From positions 248,001 through 312,000 of the forward strand of contig CANLLF010000004.1 in NCBI GenBank assembly GCA_947491935.1: DNA of 64,000 bases, read 5' to 3'. The notes beneath the pieces were generated by a model. The model was given only the letters and a program-made list of their open reading frames with translations. It searched no databases and was not told where the DNA came from. The position numbers were made by a program, and so were the translations under genes. The number at the start of each line of letters is the position of its first letter. The stretch's first letter is position 1. Origin of the DNA: an uncultured Roseicyclus sp. GTDB lineage: Bacteria > Pseudomonadota > Alphaproteobacteria > Rhodobacterales > Rhodobacteraceae. This document shows positions 37,357-46,898 of this stretch, in pieces.

Positions 37357-38070
37357 TCAGAGAGCAACGGACAGGTCCTGGAGCCAGATCGGCATACGAT
37401 CCAGGATCCAGATTTCGGCGATCAGATGCCAGCGCATGTAGATCGCCAGACCAACCAGAAAGAACACCGCGCCGAGGATCGGGCGGGAGGATGCAGCGAA
37501 TTTGCGCAACGCGCCCATGCGCCTTTGCAGGGCCGCGCGGGCGCCGTATCCCAGCGCGACAATCACGGAGCCGATGCCGAACGCGAAGGCCACCATGATG
37601 AAGAAGGCGCGCAGCAATTCCTCCCCCTGGGAGGCCAGCGAAATGGCAGAGCCAAGCACCGGCCCCACGCACGGGCTCCAGACCGCGCCGAGCAGCAGGC
37701 CGCCCAGGAACTGCCCCTGCCAGCCATCGGTCTGCATATCGCGCATGCCGTCATCGGCCCGCGCCGCAATCCCGCCCGTGGCAGTGGCAAACCGCGCCGA
37801 GAGTTGCGGGATCATCAGGACGGCGCCGAAGATCATCATAATGATCGCACCGGCCTGGGCCACGGTTTCCTCCCGCAGACCCACAAGATGGCCCGCGGCG
37901 ATGACGCCAAAGCCCAGGGTGATGAAAGCCAGCCCCATCCCACCGGCCAGCGCCAGCGGGCCATAACGGCTCGATTGTAGCGATCCTGCCAGCACGATCG
38001 GCAGAACCGGCAAGACGCAGGGGTTGATCAGGGTCAGCAGCCCCGCGGCATAGGCGAGCAGAAATTCCAT
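37357..38070 (-). CDS. ccdA: CcdA-type membrane thiol-disulfide transporter
   Basis: A 237-residue membrane protein with six helices, like CcdA and the core of DsbD. The two redox cysteines lie in TM1 (LTLINPCVLPVLPIVLAG) and in TM4 (GAVWSPCVGPVLGSAISL). It passes electrons from cytosolic thioredoxin across the membrane to periplasmic partners such as the exported thioredoxin that follows, for cytochrome c maturation or thiol repair. The start ATG at 38070 is chosen; a TTG at 38100 adds ten residues without homology. Confidence 0.93.
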   Translation of the reverse strand: MEFLLAYAAGLLTLINPCVLPVLPIVLAGSLQSSRYGPLALAGGMGLAFITLGFGVIAAGHLVGLREETVAQAGAIIMMIFGAVLMIPQLSARFATATGGIAARADDGMRDMQTDGWQGQFLGGLLLGAVWSPCVGPVLGSAISLASQGEELLRAFFIMVAFAFGIGSVIVALGYGARAALQRRMGALRKFAASSRPILGAVFFLVGLAIYMRWHLIAEIWILDRMPIWLQDLSVAL

Positions 38071-38124
38071 TGCGCGGGCATGCCCCAGACGGCGGCCCAA
38101 GTCACATGAAAGATGCGTGAACGA

Positions 38125-39009
38125 TCAGGCTTTGATCCGCGCGCGCTGCACCGCAAGGATACCCCCGGCAATCACCGCAACGCCAAGGGCATCGATCCAG
38201 CTCAGATGTTCCGAGAGCAGAACAAAGGCAATCGCCACTCCGAAGACGGGGTTCAGGAAGTGATAGGTGGCCGCGCGTGTGGGCCCGATGCGGCCCACAA
38301 GCAGGAACCAGATCAGCGTCGCGGCCAGGCCGGGCATCAGCGTGGTGTAGACAAAGGCGATGATGAACGGCGTGGTCCAGTCGACGGCGAATGTCTCCAG
38401 CAGCAGGGCCGGAGGCAGGAGGGCGACCGAGCCCACAAGCATCTGCAGGCCCACGATCATCAGAAGGTTGCCGCCATCCGACGATGCGCTCTTGACGGTC
38501 AGCGTGGCGGCGGCCAGGGCGACGGCCCCGATCAGACACAGAACGATCCCCAGCGGATCCGCCCCGCCGCCAAATCGCTGCACCATGATGATCGCGACAC
38601 CAGCAAAACCCGCGATCAGGCCAAGAACCCCCATCATCGGCAGCTTTTCGCGAAAGATCGTCCAATTCGCCAGCGCCACGAGAAGCGGCATGGTCGAGGC
38701 GATCACGGCGGCAAACGACGCCTCGATCCACTGCATGGCGACGAAATTCAAGCCCAGATAGATCGCGTTCTGGCAAATCCCGAACACCACAACGGCGCGC
38801 CATTGCGCGCGCGACAGGCGAAAGGATTGCCCCAGCGCTAGCGCGATCCCGATGCCGATCAGCCCCGAGATCGCGAAGCGGGCCGATAGCGAATAGAGCG
38901 GCGGCGCGGCCTCGACGATGATCCGGGCCGAGGTGAAGGCCGATGACCAGATCAACGCGAATGTCAGGCCCATGGCCAGCGCGCGAAAATCCATTCGGGT
39001 GTCGGTCAA
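38125..39009 (-). CDS. EamA/DMT family transporter
   Basis: A 294-residue membrane protein with ten predicted helices in two EamA repeats (ALIWSSAFTSARIIVEAAPP in the first, LVGSVALLPPALLLETF and TRAATYHFLNPVFGVAIAF in the second). Such proteins export amino acids or other metabolites; the substrate cannot be read from the sequence. The start is the TTG at 39009, supported by GAGAAGGG about 9 nt upstream; an ATG at 38994 is possible. A terminator separates it from the HU gene. Confidence 0.92.
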   Translation of the reverse strand: MTDTRMDFRALAMGLTFALIWSSAFTSARIIVEAAPPLYSLSARFAISGLIGIGIALALGQSFRLSRAQWRAVVVFGICQNAIYLGLNFVAMQWIEASFAAVIASTMPLLVALANWTIFREKLPMMGVLGLIAGFAGVAIIMVQRFGGGADPLGIVLCLIGAVALAAATLTVKSASSDGGNLLMIVGLQMLVGSVALLPPALLLETFAVDWTTPFIIAFVYTTLMPGLAATLIWFLLVGRIGPTRAATYHFLNPVFGVAIAFVLLSEHLSWIDALGVAVIAGGILAVQRARIKA

Positions 39010-39031
39010 AGCGAAGCGCCCTTCTCAAAGC

Positions 39032-39064
39032 AAAAGGGCCGCGACCCCGTGGGCGCGACCCTTT
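39032..39064 (-). terminator. Intrinsic terminator after the HU gene
   Basis: On the minus strand AAAGGGTCGCG pairs with CGCGGCCCTTT (one G-T pair) around a 10-nt loop, and TTTT runs out of the stem. It lies 36 nt after the HU stop and before the DMT transporter start, which suits a highly expressed gene. Confidence 0.8.
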
Positions 39065-39100
39065 CATGTTCATTCGCGAGGGGCAATCTGCCCAAACGCG

Positions 39101-39391
39101 TTAGCCGTTGACGCTGTCTTTCAGGGCCTTCGCAACGGTGACTTTCACCTGCTTGTCGGCTTCTTTCTTGATCTGCTCGCCCGTGGCGGGATTGCGGACC
39201 ATGCGCTCGGGGCGCTCGCGGCAATACACTTTGCCGATACCGGGAAGGGTTACTGCGCCGCCATTGGCGACTTCTTTGGTGACAACCGAGGTCACGGCGT
39301 CCAGCGCTGCGCTCGCGGCTTTTTTGTCTGCGCCCATCTCTTCGGCCAGTGCCGCGACGAGTTGGGTCTTGGTCATGGGTTTGGTTGCCAT
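39101..39391 (-). CDS. hup: HU family DNA-binding protein
   Basis: A 96-residue histone-like protein. The N-terminal helices (MTKTQLVAALAEEMGADKKA) and the beta-arm tip (RNPATGE) that enters the minor groove are visible; the central proline and the RERPERMVRNP arm are normal for the family. It bends and compacts DNA as a dimer. AGGAG lies 9 nt before the ATG, and a strong terminator follows. An N-terminal MATKP extension is common in alphaproteobacterial HU. Confidence 0.96.
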   Translation of the reverse strand: MATKPMTKTQLVAALAEEMGADKKAASAALDAVTSVVTKEVANGGAVTLPGIGKVYCRERPERMVRNPATGEQIKKEADKQVKVTVAKALKDSVNG

Positions 39392-39527
39392 GTGCTTATT
39401 CTCCTGCTGTCTATCCCCCGAGCCCTTGGGCCGGTTGCGGGGAAGCTAACCGAATATGGTGGGGCCACACAACGCTTCGTGTGCGGTTTTCGCTGAAAAA
39501 CATGGGTCTTGAGCGAAAATCGCCACT

Positions 39528-41012
39528 CTAAAGGAAGGCTGTTTCCTCGAATGAGCGCAATTTCCGGCTGTGAAGGCGCTCCAACGGCATTTTTTGCAGG
39601 TTTTCCATGGCCCGAATACCGATCAGCAAATGGCGCGACACCTGCGATTTGTAGAAGTCCGATGCCATGCCGGGCAGCTTCAGTTCCCCGTGGAGCGGTT
39701 TGTCGGACACACACAGAAGCGTGCCGTAGGGCACCCGGAACCGGAATCCGTTGGCCGCAATCGTGGCGCTTTCCATGTCCAACGCCACCGCGCGGGATTG
39801 GCTCAACCGCTGAACCGGTCCGGATTGATCGCGTAACTCCCAGTTTCTGTTGTCAAAACTGGCCACTGTGCCGGTGCGCATGATACGCTTGAGTTCGAAC
39901 CCTTCCAATTCCGTCACATTGGCAACCGCCGTCTCCAGTGCCACCTGAATTTCCGCCAGAGCCGGGACGGGCACCCAGACCGGAAGGTCATCATCCAGCA
40001 CCTTGTCTTCGCGCAGATAGGCATGGGCGAGTACGAAATCCCCCAGTCGCTGCGAATTCCGCAGGCCGGCGCAATGGCCAACCATGATCCACGCATGGGG
40101 GCGCAGGACGGCGATATGGTCGGTTGCCGTCTTGGCGTTGGACGGCCCAACACCGATATTCACAAGCGTAATTCCGCTGCCGTCTTCCCTTTTCAGGTGA
40201 TAAGTCGGCATCTGCGGCATCTTGGCCGGGGGTACAATGGCGGTCTCGGGGTCGGTGATCTCGACATTCCCGGTTGCCACAAAGCTGGTGTAGCCGCTTT
40301 TGGCATCGGCCAATTGCGCCCGGGCATAGGCCTCGAATTCATCCACGTAGAACTGGTAATTGGTGAACAGAACATGGTTCTGGAAATGCGCGGGATCGGT
40401 TGCGGTGTAATGGCTGAGCCGGGCGAGCGAATAATCGATCCGCTGGGCGGTAAACGGGGCGAGCGGCAGGGCACCGTCCTCATAGGTGAAACCCACGCCG
40501 TTGACGATATCGTCGTTGGTCGTCGCCAGATCCGGCACATCGAAGACGTCGCGCAGGGTAAACTCACCGGCGCCCTCTTGCGGAACAGATATGGCCGTGT
40601 CGTTGGCCACCGCGAAATGCACCGGCATCGGCGTCATCGACGGCCCGATGGCCACGCCCACACCGTGGTTCTTCAGCAACAGGCCAATCTGCTGGAACAG
40701 GTAATTCTCGAACAGGTCCGGCCGGGTGATCGTCGTGGCATACATGCCGGGCTCGGATACATGGCCAAAGCTCAACCGGCTATCGACGGCGGCAAAGGTA
40801 GAGGTCGTCAGCCGGATCTCGGGATAATAGGCGCGGAACCGGGTCGCATCGGGCGCCCCGGATGCGAGCGTGTCCGAGAAGCGCGCGCAGAGGAACTCGC
40901 TGGCTTCCGTATAGAGATGCTGCAAATGCGCCACGGCCCCCGCGGCATCGGTGAAGGGCATATGTGTGCCCTGATCGGGGGAGTGGATATGATTGGTCGG
41001 TTGCGTGTTCAT
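39528..41012 (-). CDS. amn: AMP nucleosidase
   Basis: A 494-residue protein that splits AMP into adenine and ribose 5-phosphate. The N-terminal domain is the AMN-specific part (RAYYPEIRLTTSTFAAVDSR, FGHVSEPGMYATTITRPDLF); the C-terminal domain is a purine nucleoside phosphorylase fold with VNIGVGPSNAKTATDHIAVL, GHCAGLRNSQRLGDFVLA and AVALDMESATIAANG. It is in a run with ade, 55 nt downstream of it, so the adenine released can be deaminated. GAGG precedes the ATG. Confidence 0.97.
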   Translation of the reverse strand: MNTQPTNHIHSPDQGTHMPFTDAAGAVAHLQHLYTEASEFLCARFSDTLASGAPDATRFRAYYPEIRLTTSTFAAVDSRLSFGHVSEPGMYATTITRPDLFENYLFQQIGLLLKNHGVGVAIGPSMTPMPVHFAVANDTAISVPQEGAGEFTLRDVFDVPDLATTNDDIVNGVGFTYEDGALPLAPFTAQRIDYSLARLSHYTATDPAHFQNHVLFTNYQFYVDEFEAYARAQLADAKSGYTSFVATGNVEITDPETAIVPPAKMPQMPTYHLKREDGSGITLVNIGVGPSNAKTATDHIAVLRPHAWIMVGHCAGLRNSQRLGDFVLAHAYLREDKVLDDDLPVWVPVPALAEIQVALETAVANVTELEGFELKRIMRTGTVASFDNRNWELRDQSGPVQRLSQSRAVALDMESATIAANGFRFRVPYGTLLCVSDKPLHGELKLPGMASDFYKSQVSRHLLIGIRAMENLQKMPLERLHSRKLRSFEETAFL

Positions 41013-41067
41013 AAGGCCTCAATCGAATTGCGCGTTCTGCGCGCATATGGAAATCTTGCGAGCGTCA

Positions 41068-42861
41068 TCATGGGATGATCACATCGGTCAGCTGAAAAGT
41101 GCGGACATCCACCAGCCCGAGGTCCGAGATCCGAAGATCCGGGATCACCACAAGGGCCAGCAGTGAATGTTGCATATAGGCATTGTTGAGCGTGCAGCCC
41201 GCCGCCTCCATCGCATTGACAAGTTTGGTGACCTTTGCGGCAACTTCCGTGGCGGGGCTGTCGGACATCAGGCCCGCAATGGGCAGTTCCACCAGCGCCT
41301 TTTCCTCACCGTCTTGCCATAGGGTCACGCCGCCGCCAACCTCCCCCAGCCGCATAGCCGCTTTCGCCATCATGGCGCGGTCGGTGCCCACAACAATCAT
41401 GTGGTGGCTGTCATGGGCCACGGTGGAGGCCATGGCCATGCCTGGGCCGTAGCCAAACCCGCTGACGAAGGCATTGGTCACGCCGCCGGTGCCGCGATGG
41501 CGCTCCACCAGGGCGATCTGCGCGATCCCATCGGGCTCAACGATCCCGTCCCGCACGGGAAGCGTCGCCGTCAGCGCCTTGGTCGGTGCCTGGTTTTCGA
41601 CCACACCGATCACATTGGCGGTCACCTCATCCCCATCGGCGCGGATCTCGAAATCCGCCGCGTTCAGGTCGCGGCCCAGATGGACCGAGGTGCGGGTATC
41701 CTCCGGCCAGTCCAGATGCGGGCAATCCACAAGGCAGGTGCCGAATTGCGCAACCCGCGCTCCGCGGGCAAAGACCACCTCGATCGGCAACTCTCGCAGA
41801 TCCCGCGTCACGATCATGTCCGCGCGCCTGCCGGGCGCGATCTGGCCGATCTCGCGCTCCAGCCCGAAATGTGTGGCCGTGTTGATCGTCGCCATTTGCA
41901 GGGCGATCAGCGGGTCACACCCACATTCGATGGCGTGGCGCACGGCGCGGTTCATGTGGCCGTCGTCCACCAGTGTCTTGGCAAAGCAATCATCGGTGCA
42001 GATGATCATGTTGCGCGGATCTAACCCGCGTTCCGTGATCGCGGTGATCTGGCTTTCGATATCGTACCAGGCGGATCCGAGCCGGATCATCGCCCGCATG
42101 CCTTGCCGCATCCGGGCCATCGCATCGGTCTCGGAGGTGCCTTCATGGTCGTCCGCCGGCCCCCCGGCGGCATAGGCGTGAAACGCCGGGCCAAGGTCTG
42201 GCGATGCGTAATGGCCGCCCACGGTCTTGCCCGCCGCCTGGGTCGCGGCAATCTCGGCCAGCATCTGTTGCGATCCGTTCACCACGCCGGGGAAATTCAT
42301 CATCTCGCCCAAGCCAATGATGCCGGGCCAGCCCATCGCTTCGGCCACGTCGTCCGGCCCGATCTCATACCCCGTCGTCTCAAGCCCCGGCGCGGAGGGC
42401 GCGCAAGACGGCATCTGCGTCCAGATATTCACCGGCTGCATCAGCGCCTCGTCATGCATCAGCCGCACACCGCGCAGGCCGAAGACATTGGCGATCTCAT
42501 GGGGGTCGGTGAACATGGAGGTGGTGCCATGGGGGATCACCGCCCGGGCGAATTCCGCCGGGGTCAGCATGCCGCTTTCGATATGCATATGCCCGTCGCA
42601 CAGGCCGGGGATCAGGCAATGGCCGCCCAGTTCCTCGATCTGCGTCTCCGGGCCGATGCAATGGCTGGCATCCGGGCCGACATAGGCAAAGCGGCCATGC
42701 TTTACGGCCACCTGCCAGCCCTCCATCACTTCGCGGGTCTGAACCAGCACGATCCGGCCACCGCGCAGCACCAGATCAGCGGGCGCGCGGCCCGCGGCCA
42801 CGGCAACCAGATCGCTTGCAACGTCCTGCCATGTGGGGATTTGGGGGGTGTTCGCTTCCAT
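41068..42861 (-). CDS. ade: Adenine deaminase
   Basis: A 597-residue amidohydrolase turning adenine into hypoxanthine. The metal-binding start is DGHMHIESGMLTPAEFARAV, followed by HGTTSMFTDPHEIANVFG, the conserved GLGEMMNFPGVV with the bridging glutamate, and GHYASPDL. The C-terminal domain shows SGFGYGPGMAMASTVAHDSHHMIV. The start ATG at 42861 is chosen; the frame opens 5 codons earlier with a TTG. The gene lies between a sulfotransferase-like gene and amn on the same strand, with gaps of 57 and 55 nt. Confidence 0.97.
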   Translation of the reverse strand: MEANTPQIPTWQDVASDLVAVAAGRAPADLVLRGGRIVLVQTREVMEGWQVAVKHGRFAYVGPDASHCIGPETQIEELGGHCLIPGLCDGHMHIESGMLTPAEFARAVIPHGTTSMFTDPHEIANVFGLRGVRLMHDEALMQPVNIWTQMPSCAPSAPGLETTGYEIGPDDVAEAMGWPGIIGLGEMMNFPGVVNGSQQMLAEIAATQAAGKTVGGHYASPDLGPAFHAYAAGGPADDHEGTSETDAMARMRQGMRAMIRLGSAWYDIESQITAITERGLDPRNMIICTDDCFAKTLVDDGHMNRAVRHAIECGCDPLIALQMATINTATHFGLEREIGQIAPGRRADMIVTRDLRELPIEVVFARGARVAQFGTCLVDCPHLDWPEDTRTSVHLGRDLNAADFEIRADGDEVTANVIGVVENQAPTKALTATLPVRDGIVEPDGIAQIALVERHRGTGGVTNAFVSGFGYGPGMAMASTVAHDSHHMIVVGTDRAMMAKAAMRLGEVGGGVTLWQDGEEKALVELPIAGLMSDSPATEVAAKVTKLVNAMEAAGCTLNNAYMQHSLLALVVIPDLRISDLGLVDVRTFQLTDVIIP

Positions 42862-42918
42862 GTCCCAATTTGGCAAAGCCGCAAGGGGCCTGCAAGAGAC
42901 GTTTCCATGACAGCGCGA

Positions 42919-43623
42919 TTATGGGCGCAGGCGCGCCGCGTGCATCGCATCGTACACCGGCAGGGCCGCATCAAGCAGATCGCGATGGGCGTCCTCAACA
43001 TCCGGCAAAGGGCCCTCCGCCCCGGCAAACCCGGTGGAGCGGTGCACGGCATCGTACCAATGCGGGCCCCACACACCGTCAAACGGTTTCGGTCCCGCAG
43101 ACCAGTGCAGCATGGCAGACTCGAAGGGCAGGCCGATGGCGTCACATAAAAGGCGCAGCAGGGCGGCCGGGTCGGCACGAATGTCAGCGCTGTCGATCAC
43201 CGGCCCGGGCAGCGCTTCGTAGATCCGCGCCGCCTGCCCGAAACCGATATCATCAAGCGTCAGGTCCGGCGTTTCCCGTTTTGCCGTATAGCTTGCGATG
43301 ACGCGGGCGGGATGGCGGATCAGGTGGATATTGTGGCAACCGATGGCCCAATCCAGCTGAAAGTCCGCCAACATGTGGTGCGTCATCAGCTTGAGGTATT
43401 GGACAGGCCGATCCGTTGGCTGCTCGATCTGGGTAATCACGGTCGCGGAATCGTGGGGTTGTGCGGCCAGAATCTCGGAGCGCATCGGGTGGGTGATACC
43501 CGTCTGCGACAGGTAAGCGGCGTAGAACGGTTCATCCCACGCCGTGCAATCCGCCCGGTTGCCAAACGCATACATCATCGCCGTCGACAGGTTGCGCGGC
43601 CCCGACCACATCGCAATTCGCAT
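42919..43623 (-). CDS. Sulfotransferase-like P-loop protein
   Basis: A 234-residue protein that begins [20 protein letters not shown], a P-loop-like PAPS-binding start seen in bacterial sulfotransferase-like proteins, and shows [20 protein letters not shown], a typical 3'-phosphate-binding segment. The C-terminal half is short. The acceptor is unknown, and some members of this family have no shown sulfotransfer activity. The ATG at 43623 has GGAGG 5 nt upstream. It may lead the ade-amn run, though a functional link to purines is not evident. Confidence 0.8.
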   Translation of the reverse strand: MRIAMWSGPRNLSTAMMYAFGNRADCTAWDEPFYAAYLSQTGITHPMRSEILAAQPHDSATVITQIEQPTDRPVQYLKLMTHHMLADFQLDWAIGCHNIHLIRHPARVIASYTAKRETPDLTLDDIGFGQAARIYEALPGPVIDSADIRADPAALLRLLCDAIGLPFESAMLHWSAGPKPFDGVWGPHWYDAVHRSTGFAGAEGPLPDVEDAHRDLLDAALPVYDAMHAARLRP

Positions 43624-43720
43624 CAGCACCTCCCTTCATTTCCGCGTGAGAACACATCGCCGACGCTTGCAATGCAAGCCCTGCATGGGTGAGCCTTCCT
43701 GCATCACATCGGAGGGTCCC

Positions 43721-44401
43721 ATGCCCAGACATCCCATTCGCGACACGATCAAGGTGTTTGCCCTGTCGCTGGCGATCCTTGCGGGCCTGACCCTGCACAC
43801 TGGCCGCGCGCAGGCCGAAGACATTCGCACCGCCGTTGTGGCGGGCGGCTGTTTCTGGTGCGTCGAAAGCGATTTCGAACGGGTCGACGGCGTGGTCGAG
43901 GTGGTGTCTGGCTTCGCGGGCGGCGACGTCGCCAACCCCAGCTACCGCGATGTCGTGCGCGGCGGCACCGGCCATCTTGAGGTGGTCGAGATCACCTATG
44001 ATGCCGACGTGCTGCCCTATGCCGGGCTCCTGCGGCTGTTCCTGCGCTCCATCGATCCGCTCGATGCGGGCGGGCAATTCTGTGATCGCGGCGAAAGCTA
44101 TACGACAGCGATTTTCGTGGCGGATGCGCGCGAGCGCGACATTGCCGAGGGCGCGATCCTCGAGGCGGAGGGGGCGTTGGGCCAATCCATCGTCACCCCG
44201 ATCCGCGACGCGGCCCCGTTCTATCCGGCAGAGGCCTATCATCAGGATTATTACCGGTCGAACGAGTTGATTCTCACCCGCTTCGGCCCGCGCCGGAAGT
44301 CGGTCGCCTACGACCTCTATCGGACGGCCTGCGGGCGTGATCAGAGGGTTCTGGATATCTGGGGGCAGGAGGCGGCTTTCGCTGCCGATCACCTGAATTG
44401 A
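43721..44401 (+). CDS. msrA: Exported peptide methionine sulfoxide reductase MsrA
   Basis: A 226-residue MsrA with a signal peptide ([20 protein letters not shown]), so it should act in the periplasm. The catalytic motif is [17 protein letters not shown], with [20 protein letters not shown] and the H-L-E-VVE segment typical of MsrA; the C-terminal [10 protein letters not shown] is also conserved. It repairs methionine S-sulfoxide in proteins. The ATG at 43721 follows GGAGGG. No MsrB is fused or adjacent. An exported reductase of this kind needs periplasmic electrons, possibly from the CcdA pair at 37-38 kb. Confidence 0.96.
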   Translation: MPRHPIRDTIKVFALSLAILAGLTLHTGRAQAEDIRTAVVAGGCFWCVESDFERVDGVVEVVSGFAGGDVANPSYRDVVRGGTGHLEVVEITYDADVLPYAGLLRLFLRSIDPLDAGGQFCDRGESYTTAIFVADARERDIAEGAILEAEGALGQSIVTPIRDAAPFYPAEAYHQDYYRSNELILTRFGPRRKSVAYDLYRTACGRDQRVLDIWGQEAAFAADHLN

Positions 44402-44421
44402 TATAGAATTGATCTACCGGA

Positions 44422-44709
44422 TCAGAGGAACAGCGCCACGTTGTTGCGCAAGATGATCTCGACCACGTAGAGGCCCAGGATCACGATCAGCGGGGCCAGG
44501 TCCAGCCCGCCCATATTGGGCAGGATGCGCCGGATCGGGTCGTAGATCGGCTGAAGCAGGCGGTTCAGCCCGTCCCAGATCTGCGCCACGATCTGCTGGT
44601 TCATGTTCAGAACCCCGAAATTGATCAGCCAGCTCATGATGATGTGGACGACAACGATGAAGAACGCGACATCGATCAGGAGCATCAGGATCTGGAATAG
44701 GGACGTCAT
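44422..44709 (-). CDS. YggT family membrane protein
   Basis: A 95-residue protein with two hydrophobic helices (QILMLLIDVAFFIVVVHIIM near the start and LAPLIVILGLYVVEIIL near the end) and the family middle segment GLNRLLQPIYDPIRRILPN. YggT proteins have been linked to osmotic stress and membrane integrity but have no defined reaction. It is convergent with msrA across 20 nt. Longer upstream frames are not supported. Confidence 0.9.
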   Translation of the reverse strand: MTSLFQILMLLIDVAFFIVVVHIIMSWLINFGVLNMNQQIVAQIWDGLNRLLQPIYDPIRRILPNMGGLDLAPLIVILGLYVVEIILRNNVALFL

Positions 44710-44896
44710 GGGCGTGTTTCCGCTTGGCTGAGTGTGTGGTGCAGATAGGCAGGTACGGGCCGGGCTGCAAGCGATGGCTGAAACTGGCCCGACGATTTGT
44801 CGACTTGCAGTTATGGGCGGGCATTTCGAATGATTGGCGCGCAAATGACGTGACGGCGCGGTTGCACAGGCGCGGCCGCCATAGAAACTGCGGCGC

Positions 44897-45427
44897 ATGT
44901 ATCCTTTTGCCCGCTTCGCCACTCTGCTTCTGAACGAACACCGCAAGCCGCCGCTTGGCCGGTTCGATACCCATGTCCTGCCGATGACATGCTGGCCCGT
45001 CGATATCGACATGTTCCTTGAGATGAACAATGGCCGGATCCTGACGCTTTACGATCTCGGGCGCTTTGGCCTCTCGGTGCGCGTCGGTTTGATGGATGTG
45101 CTGAAGCGCGAGCGCTGGGGCCTTGTCGTGGCCGGGTCCACGGTGCGCTACCGCTCCCGGATCACGCCGTTTCAACGGTTTGAGCTGCGGACGCGGTTTC
45201 TGGGCTGGGATGATCGGTTCTTCTATCTGGAACAGGCGATGTGGCGCGGCGAGACCTGCTGCAACCACGCGCTGTTGCGCACCGGTGTGACGAAAGGCGG
45301 GCGTCTGGCTCCGGTGGAGGATGTGGCGAACGCCATGAATGTCGCTGATGCATCCCCCGCTTTGCCCGATTGGGTGCAGGCCTGGGCTGCGGCGGATGCG
45401 ACACGCCCTTGGCCCCCTGAGGTCTGA
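44897..45427 (+). CDS. Hotdog-fold thioesterase family protein
   Basis: A 176-residue protein with the hotdog-fold layout of acyl-CoA thioesterases: LPMTCWPVDIDMFLEMNNGR as the first strands, with the Asp and Asn typical of the 4HBT-like group, then RYRSRITPFQRFELRTRFLG and a C-terminal WVQAWAAADATRPW. It may release acyl groups from CoA or act as a specific acyl thioesterase in lipid turnover; the substrate is unknown. Its start is the first ATG after 44880. Confidence 0.85.
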   Translation: MYPFARFATLLLNEHRKPPLGRFDTHVLPMTCWPVDIDMFLEMNNGRILTLYDLGRFGLSVRVGLMDVLKRERWGLVVAGSTVRYRSRITPFQRFELRTRFLGWDDRFFYLEQAMWRGETCCNHALLRTGVTKGGRLAPVEDVANAMNVADASPALPDWVQAWAAADATRPWPPEV

Positions 45428-45478
45428 GGCCGGGCTTCCAAGTGGACATGGGGGCGTCGGGGGTGCAGGCTCCGCCCC

Positions 45479-46888
45479 ATGAAAACCATCGCTGCCCGCC
45501 GCCCGTTGCCCCCCTACGATTCCGCCTCGCCCGAGGGGAAGCGCTGCATCTGGGGATGGTGGGCGTTTGACTGGGCCAGCCAGCCGTATTTCACCCTTGG
45601 CCTGACATTCGTGTTCGGCCCCTACTTCGCAGCGGTTGCGGCCGAGTACTACTTGGGCACCGGCCTCGATGAGCAGGCCGCCGATGCCCAGGCGCAGAGC
45701 CTGTGGTCCCTTGGGCAGACGCTGACCGGGATCGTGATCGCGATCTGCGCGCCCATTCTGGGTGCCCTGGCCGACAATGCCGGCAAACGCATGCCGTGGG
45801 TTGTCGCATTTTCCCTGTTTTACATCCTGGGGTCCGCGGGCCTGTGGTTCCTGATGCCCGACGGCGCGTTCTTGACCTGGGCCTTGATCGTCTTCGGGAT
45901 CGGCCTGATCGGGGCGGAGTTCACCACCATCTTCACCAATTCGCTCCTGCCCGAGCTTGGGACCAAGGATGAGATCGGGCGCATCTCCGGATCGGGCTAT
46001 GCCTGGGGCTATGCCGGTGGCGTGACGGCCCTGTTCATCATGCTGCTTTTATTCGTGGAACAGGAAGGCGGGCGCACGCTGATCGGCTTTGCGCCGCCCT
46101 TTGGCCTCGACCCCGACACGCGGGAGGGCACCCGGTTTGTCGGGCCGTTCATGGCGCTTTGGTACGTGGTCTTCATGATCCCCTTCGCGATGTGGGTGCG
46201 CGAGGCCCCGCGGGAGGCCAAACCCGGCGGCGCGCGGCGCGCGATGAGCGATCTTTGGGCGACGATCCGAAGCCTTCCGGGGCGCACGAGCCTTCTGGCC
46301 TATCTGGGCGGGTCGATGTTCTATCGCGATGCGCTGGTGGCCCTTTACACGTTCGGCGGCACCTATGCGACGCTGGTGTTGAACTGGTCGATCACGCAAG
46401 TCGGCATTTTCGGCATCATTGCCGCGATCACATCTGCGATCTCGACGTGGGTCGGGGGGCGTGTGGATGATCGCACCGGGCCCAAACCCCTGATCATCGT
46501 GATGATCCTTGTCCTGATGGCGGTGTGCCTGTTCATTGTCGGCATGACGCGGGAGAGCATCTGGGGCATCAGCCTCACCGAAGGCTCCGGCTTGCCCGAC
46601 ATTTCGTTCTTCATCTGCGGTGCCGTGATCGGCGGTGCGGGCGGCATCCTGCAGGCCTCGTCTCGCACCTTGATGGTGCGCCACGCGTTACCCGACAAGC
46701 CGACCGAGGCGTTTGGCCTCTATGCCCTGTCCGGCAAGGCCACCTCGTTCCTCGGCCCCGCCCTGATTTTCCTGACGACATCCACGCTGGGGGATGCACG
46801 CCTCGGCATGTTGCCGTTGATTTTTCTGTTCGGTCTTGGGTTAATCATCTTATTCTGGGTTGATCCCGAGGGGACGACCGACCCGTAG
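45479..46888 (+). CDS. UMF1-type major facilitator transporter
   Basis: A 469-residue membrane protein with twelve helices of the UMF1/Atg22-like MFS branch. The N-terminus has IWGWWAFDWASQPYFTLGLT, typical of this branch, and loop 2-3 contains ILGALADNAGKRMPW, the MFS motif A. The substrate is unknown, although the family has been linked to export of metabolites. The start ATG at 45479 is at the end of a short gap after the thioesterase gene. mepA follows after only 10 nt. Confidence 0.92.
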   Translation: MKTIAARRPLPPYDSASPEGKRCIWGWWAFDWASQPYFTLGLTFVFGPYFAAVAAEYYLGTGLDEQAADAQAQSLWSLGQTLTGIVIAICAPILGALADNAGKRMPWVVAFSLFYILGSAGLWFLMPDGAFLTWALIVFGIGLIGAEFTTIFTNSLLPELGTKDEIGRISGSGYAWGYAGGVTALFIMLLLFVEQEGGRTLIGFAPPFGLDPDTREGTRFVGPFMALWYVVFMIPFAMWVREAPREAKPGGARRAMSDLWATIRSLPGRTSLLAYLGGSMFYRDALVALYTFGGTYATLVLNWSITQVGIFGIIAAITSAISTWVGGRVDDRTGPKPLIIVMILVLMAVCLFIVGMTRESIWGISLTEGSGLPDISFFICGAVIGGAGGILQASSRTLMVRHALPDKPTEAFGLYALSGKATSFLGPALIFLTTSTLGDARLGMLPLIFLFGLGLIILFWVDPEGTTDP

Positions 46889-46898
46889 GAGATTTGCA

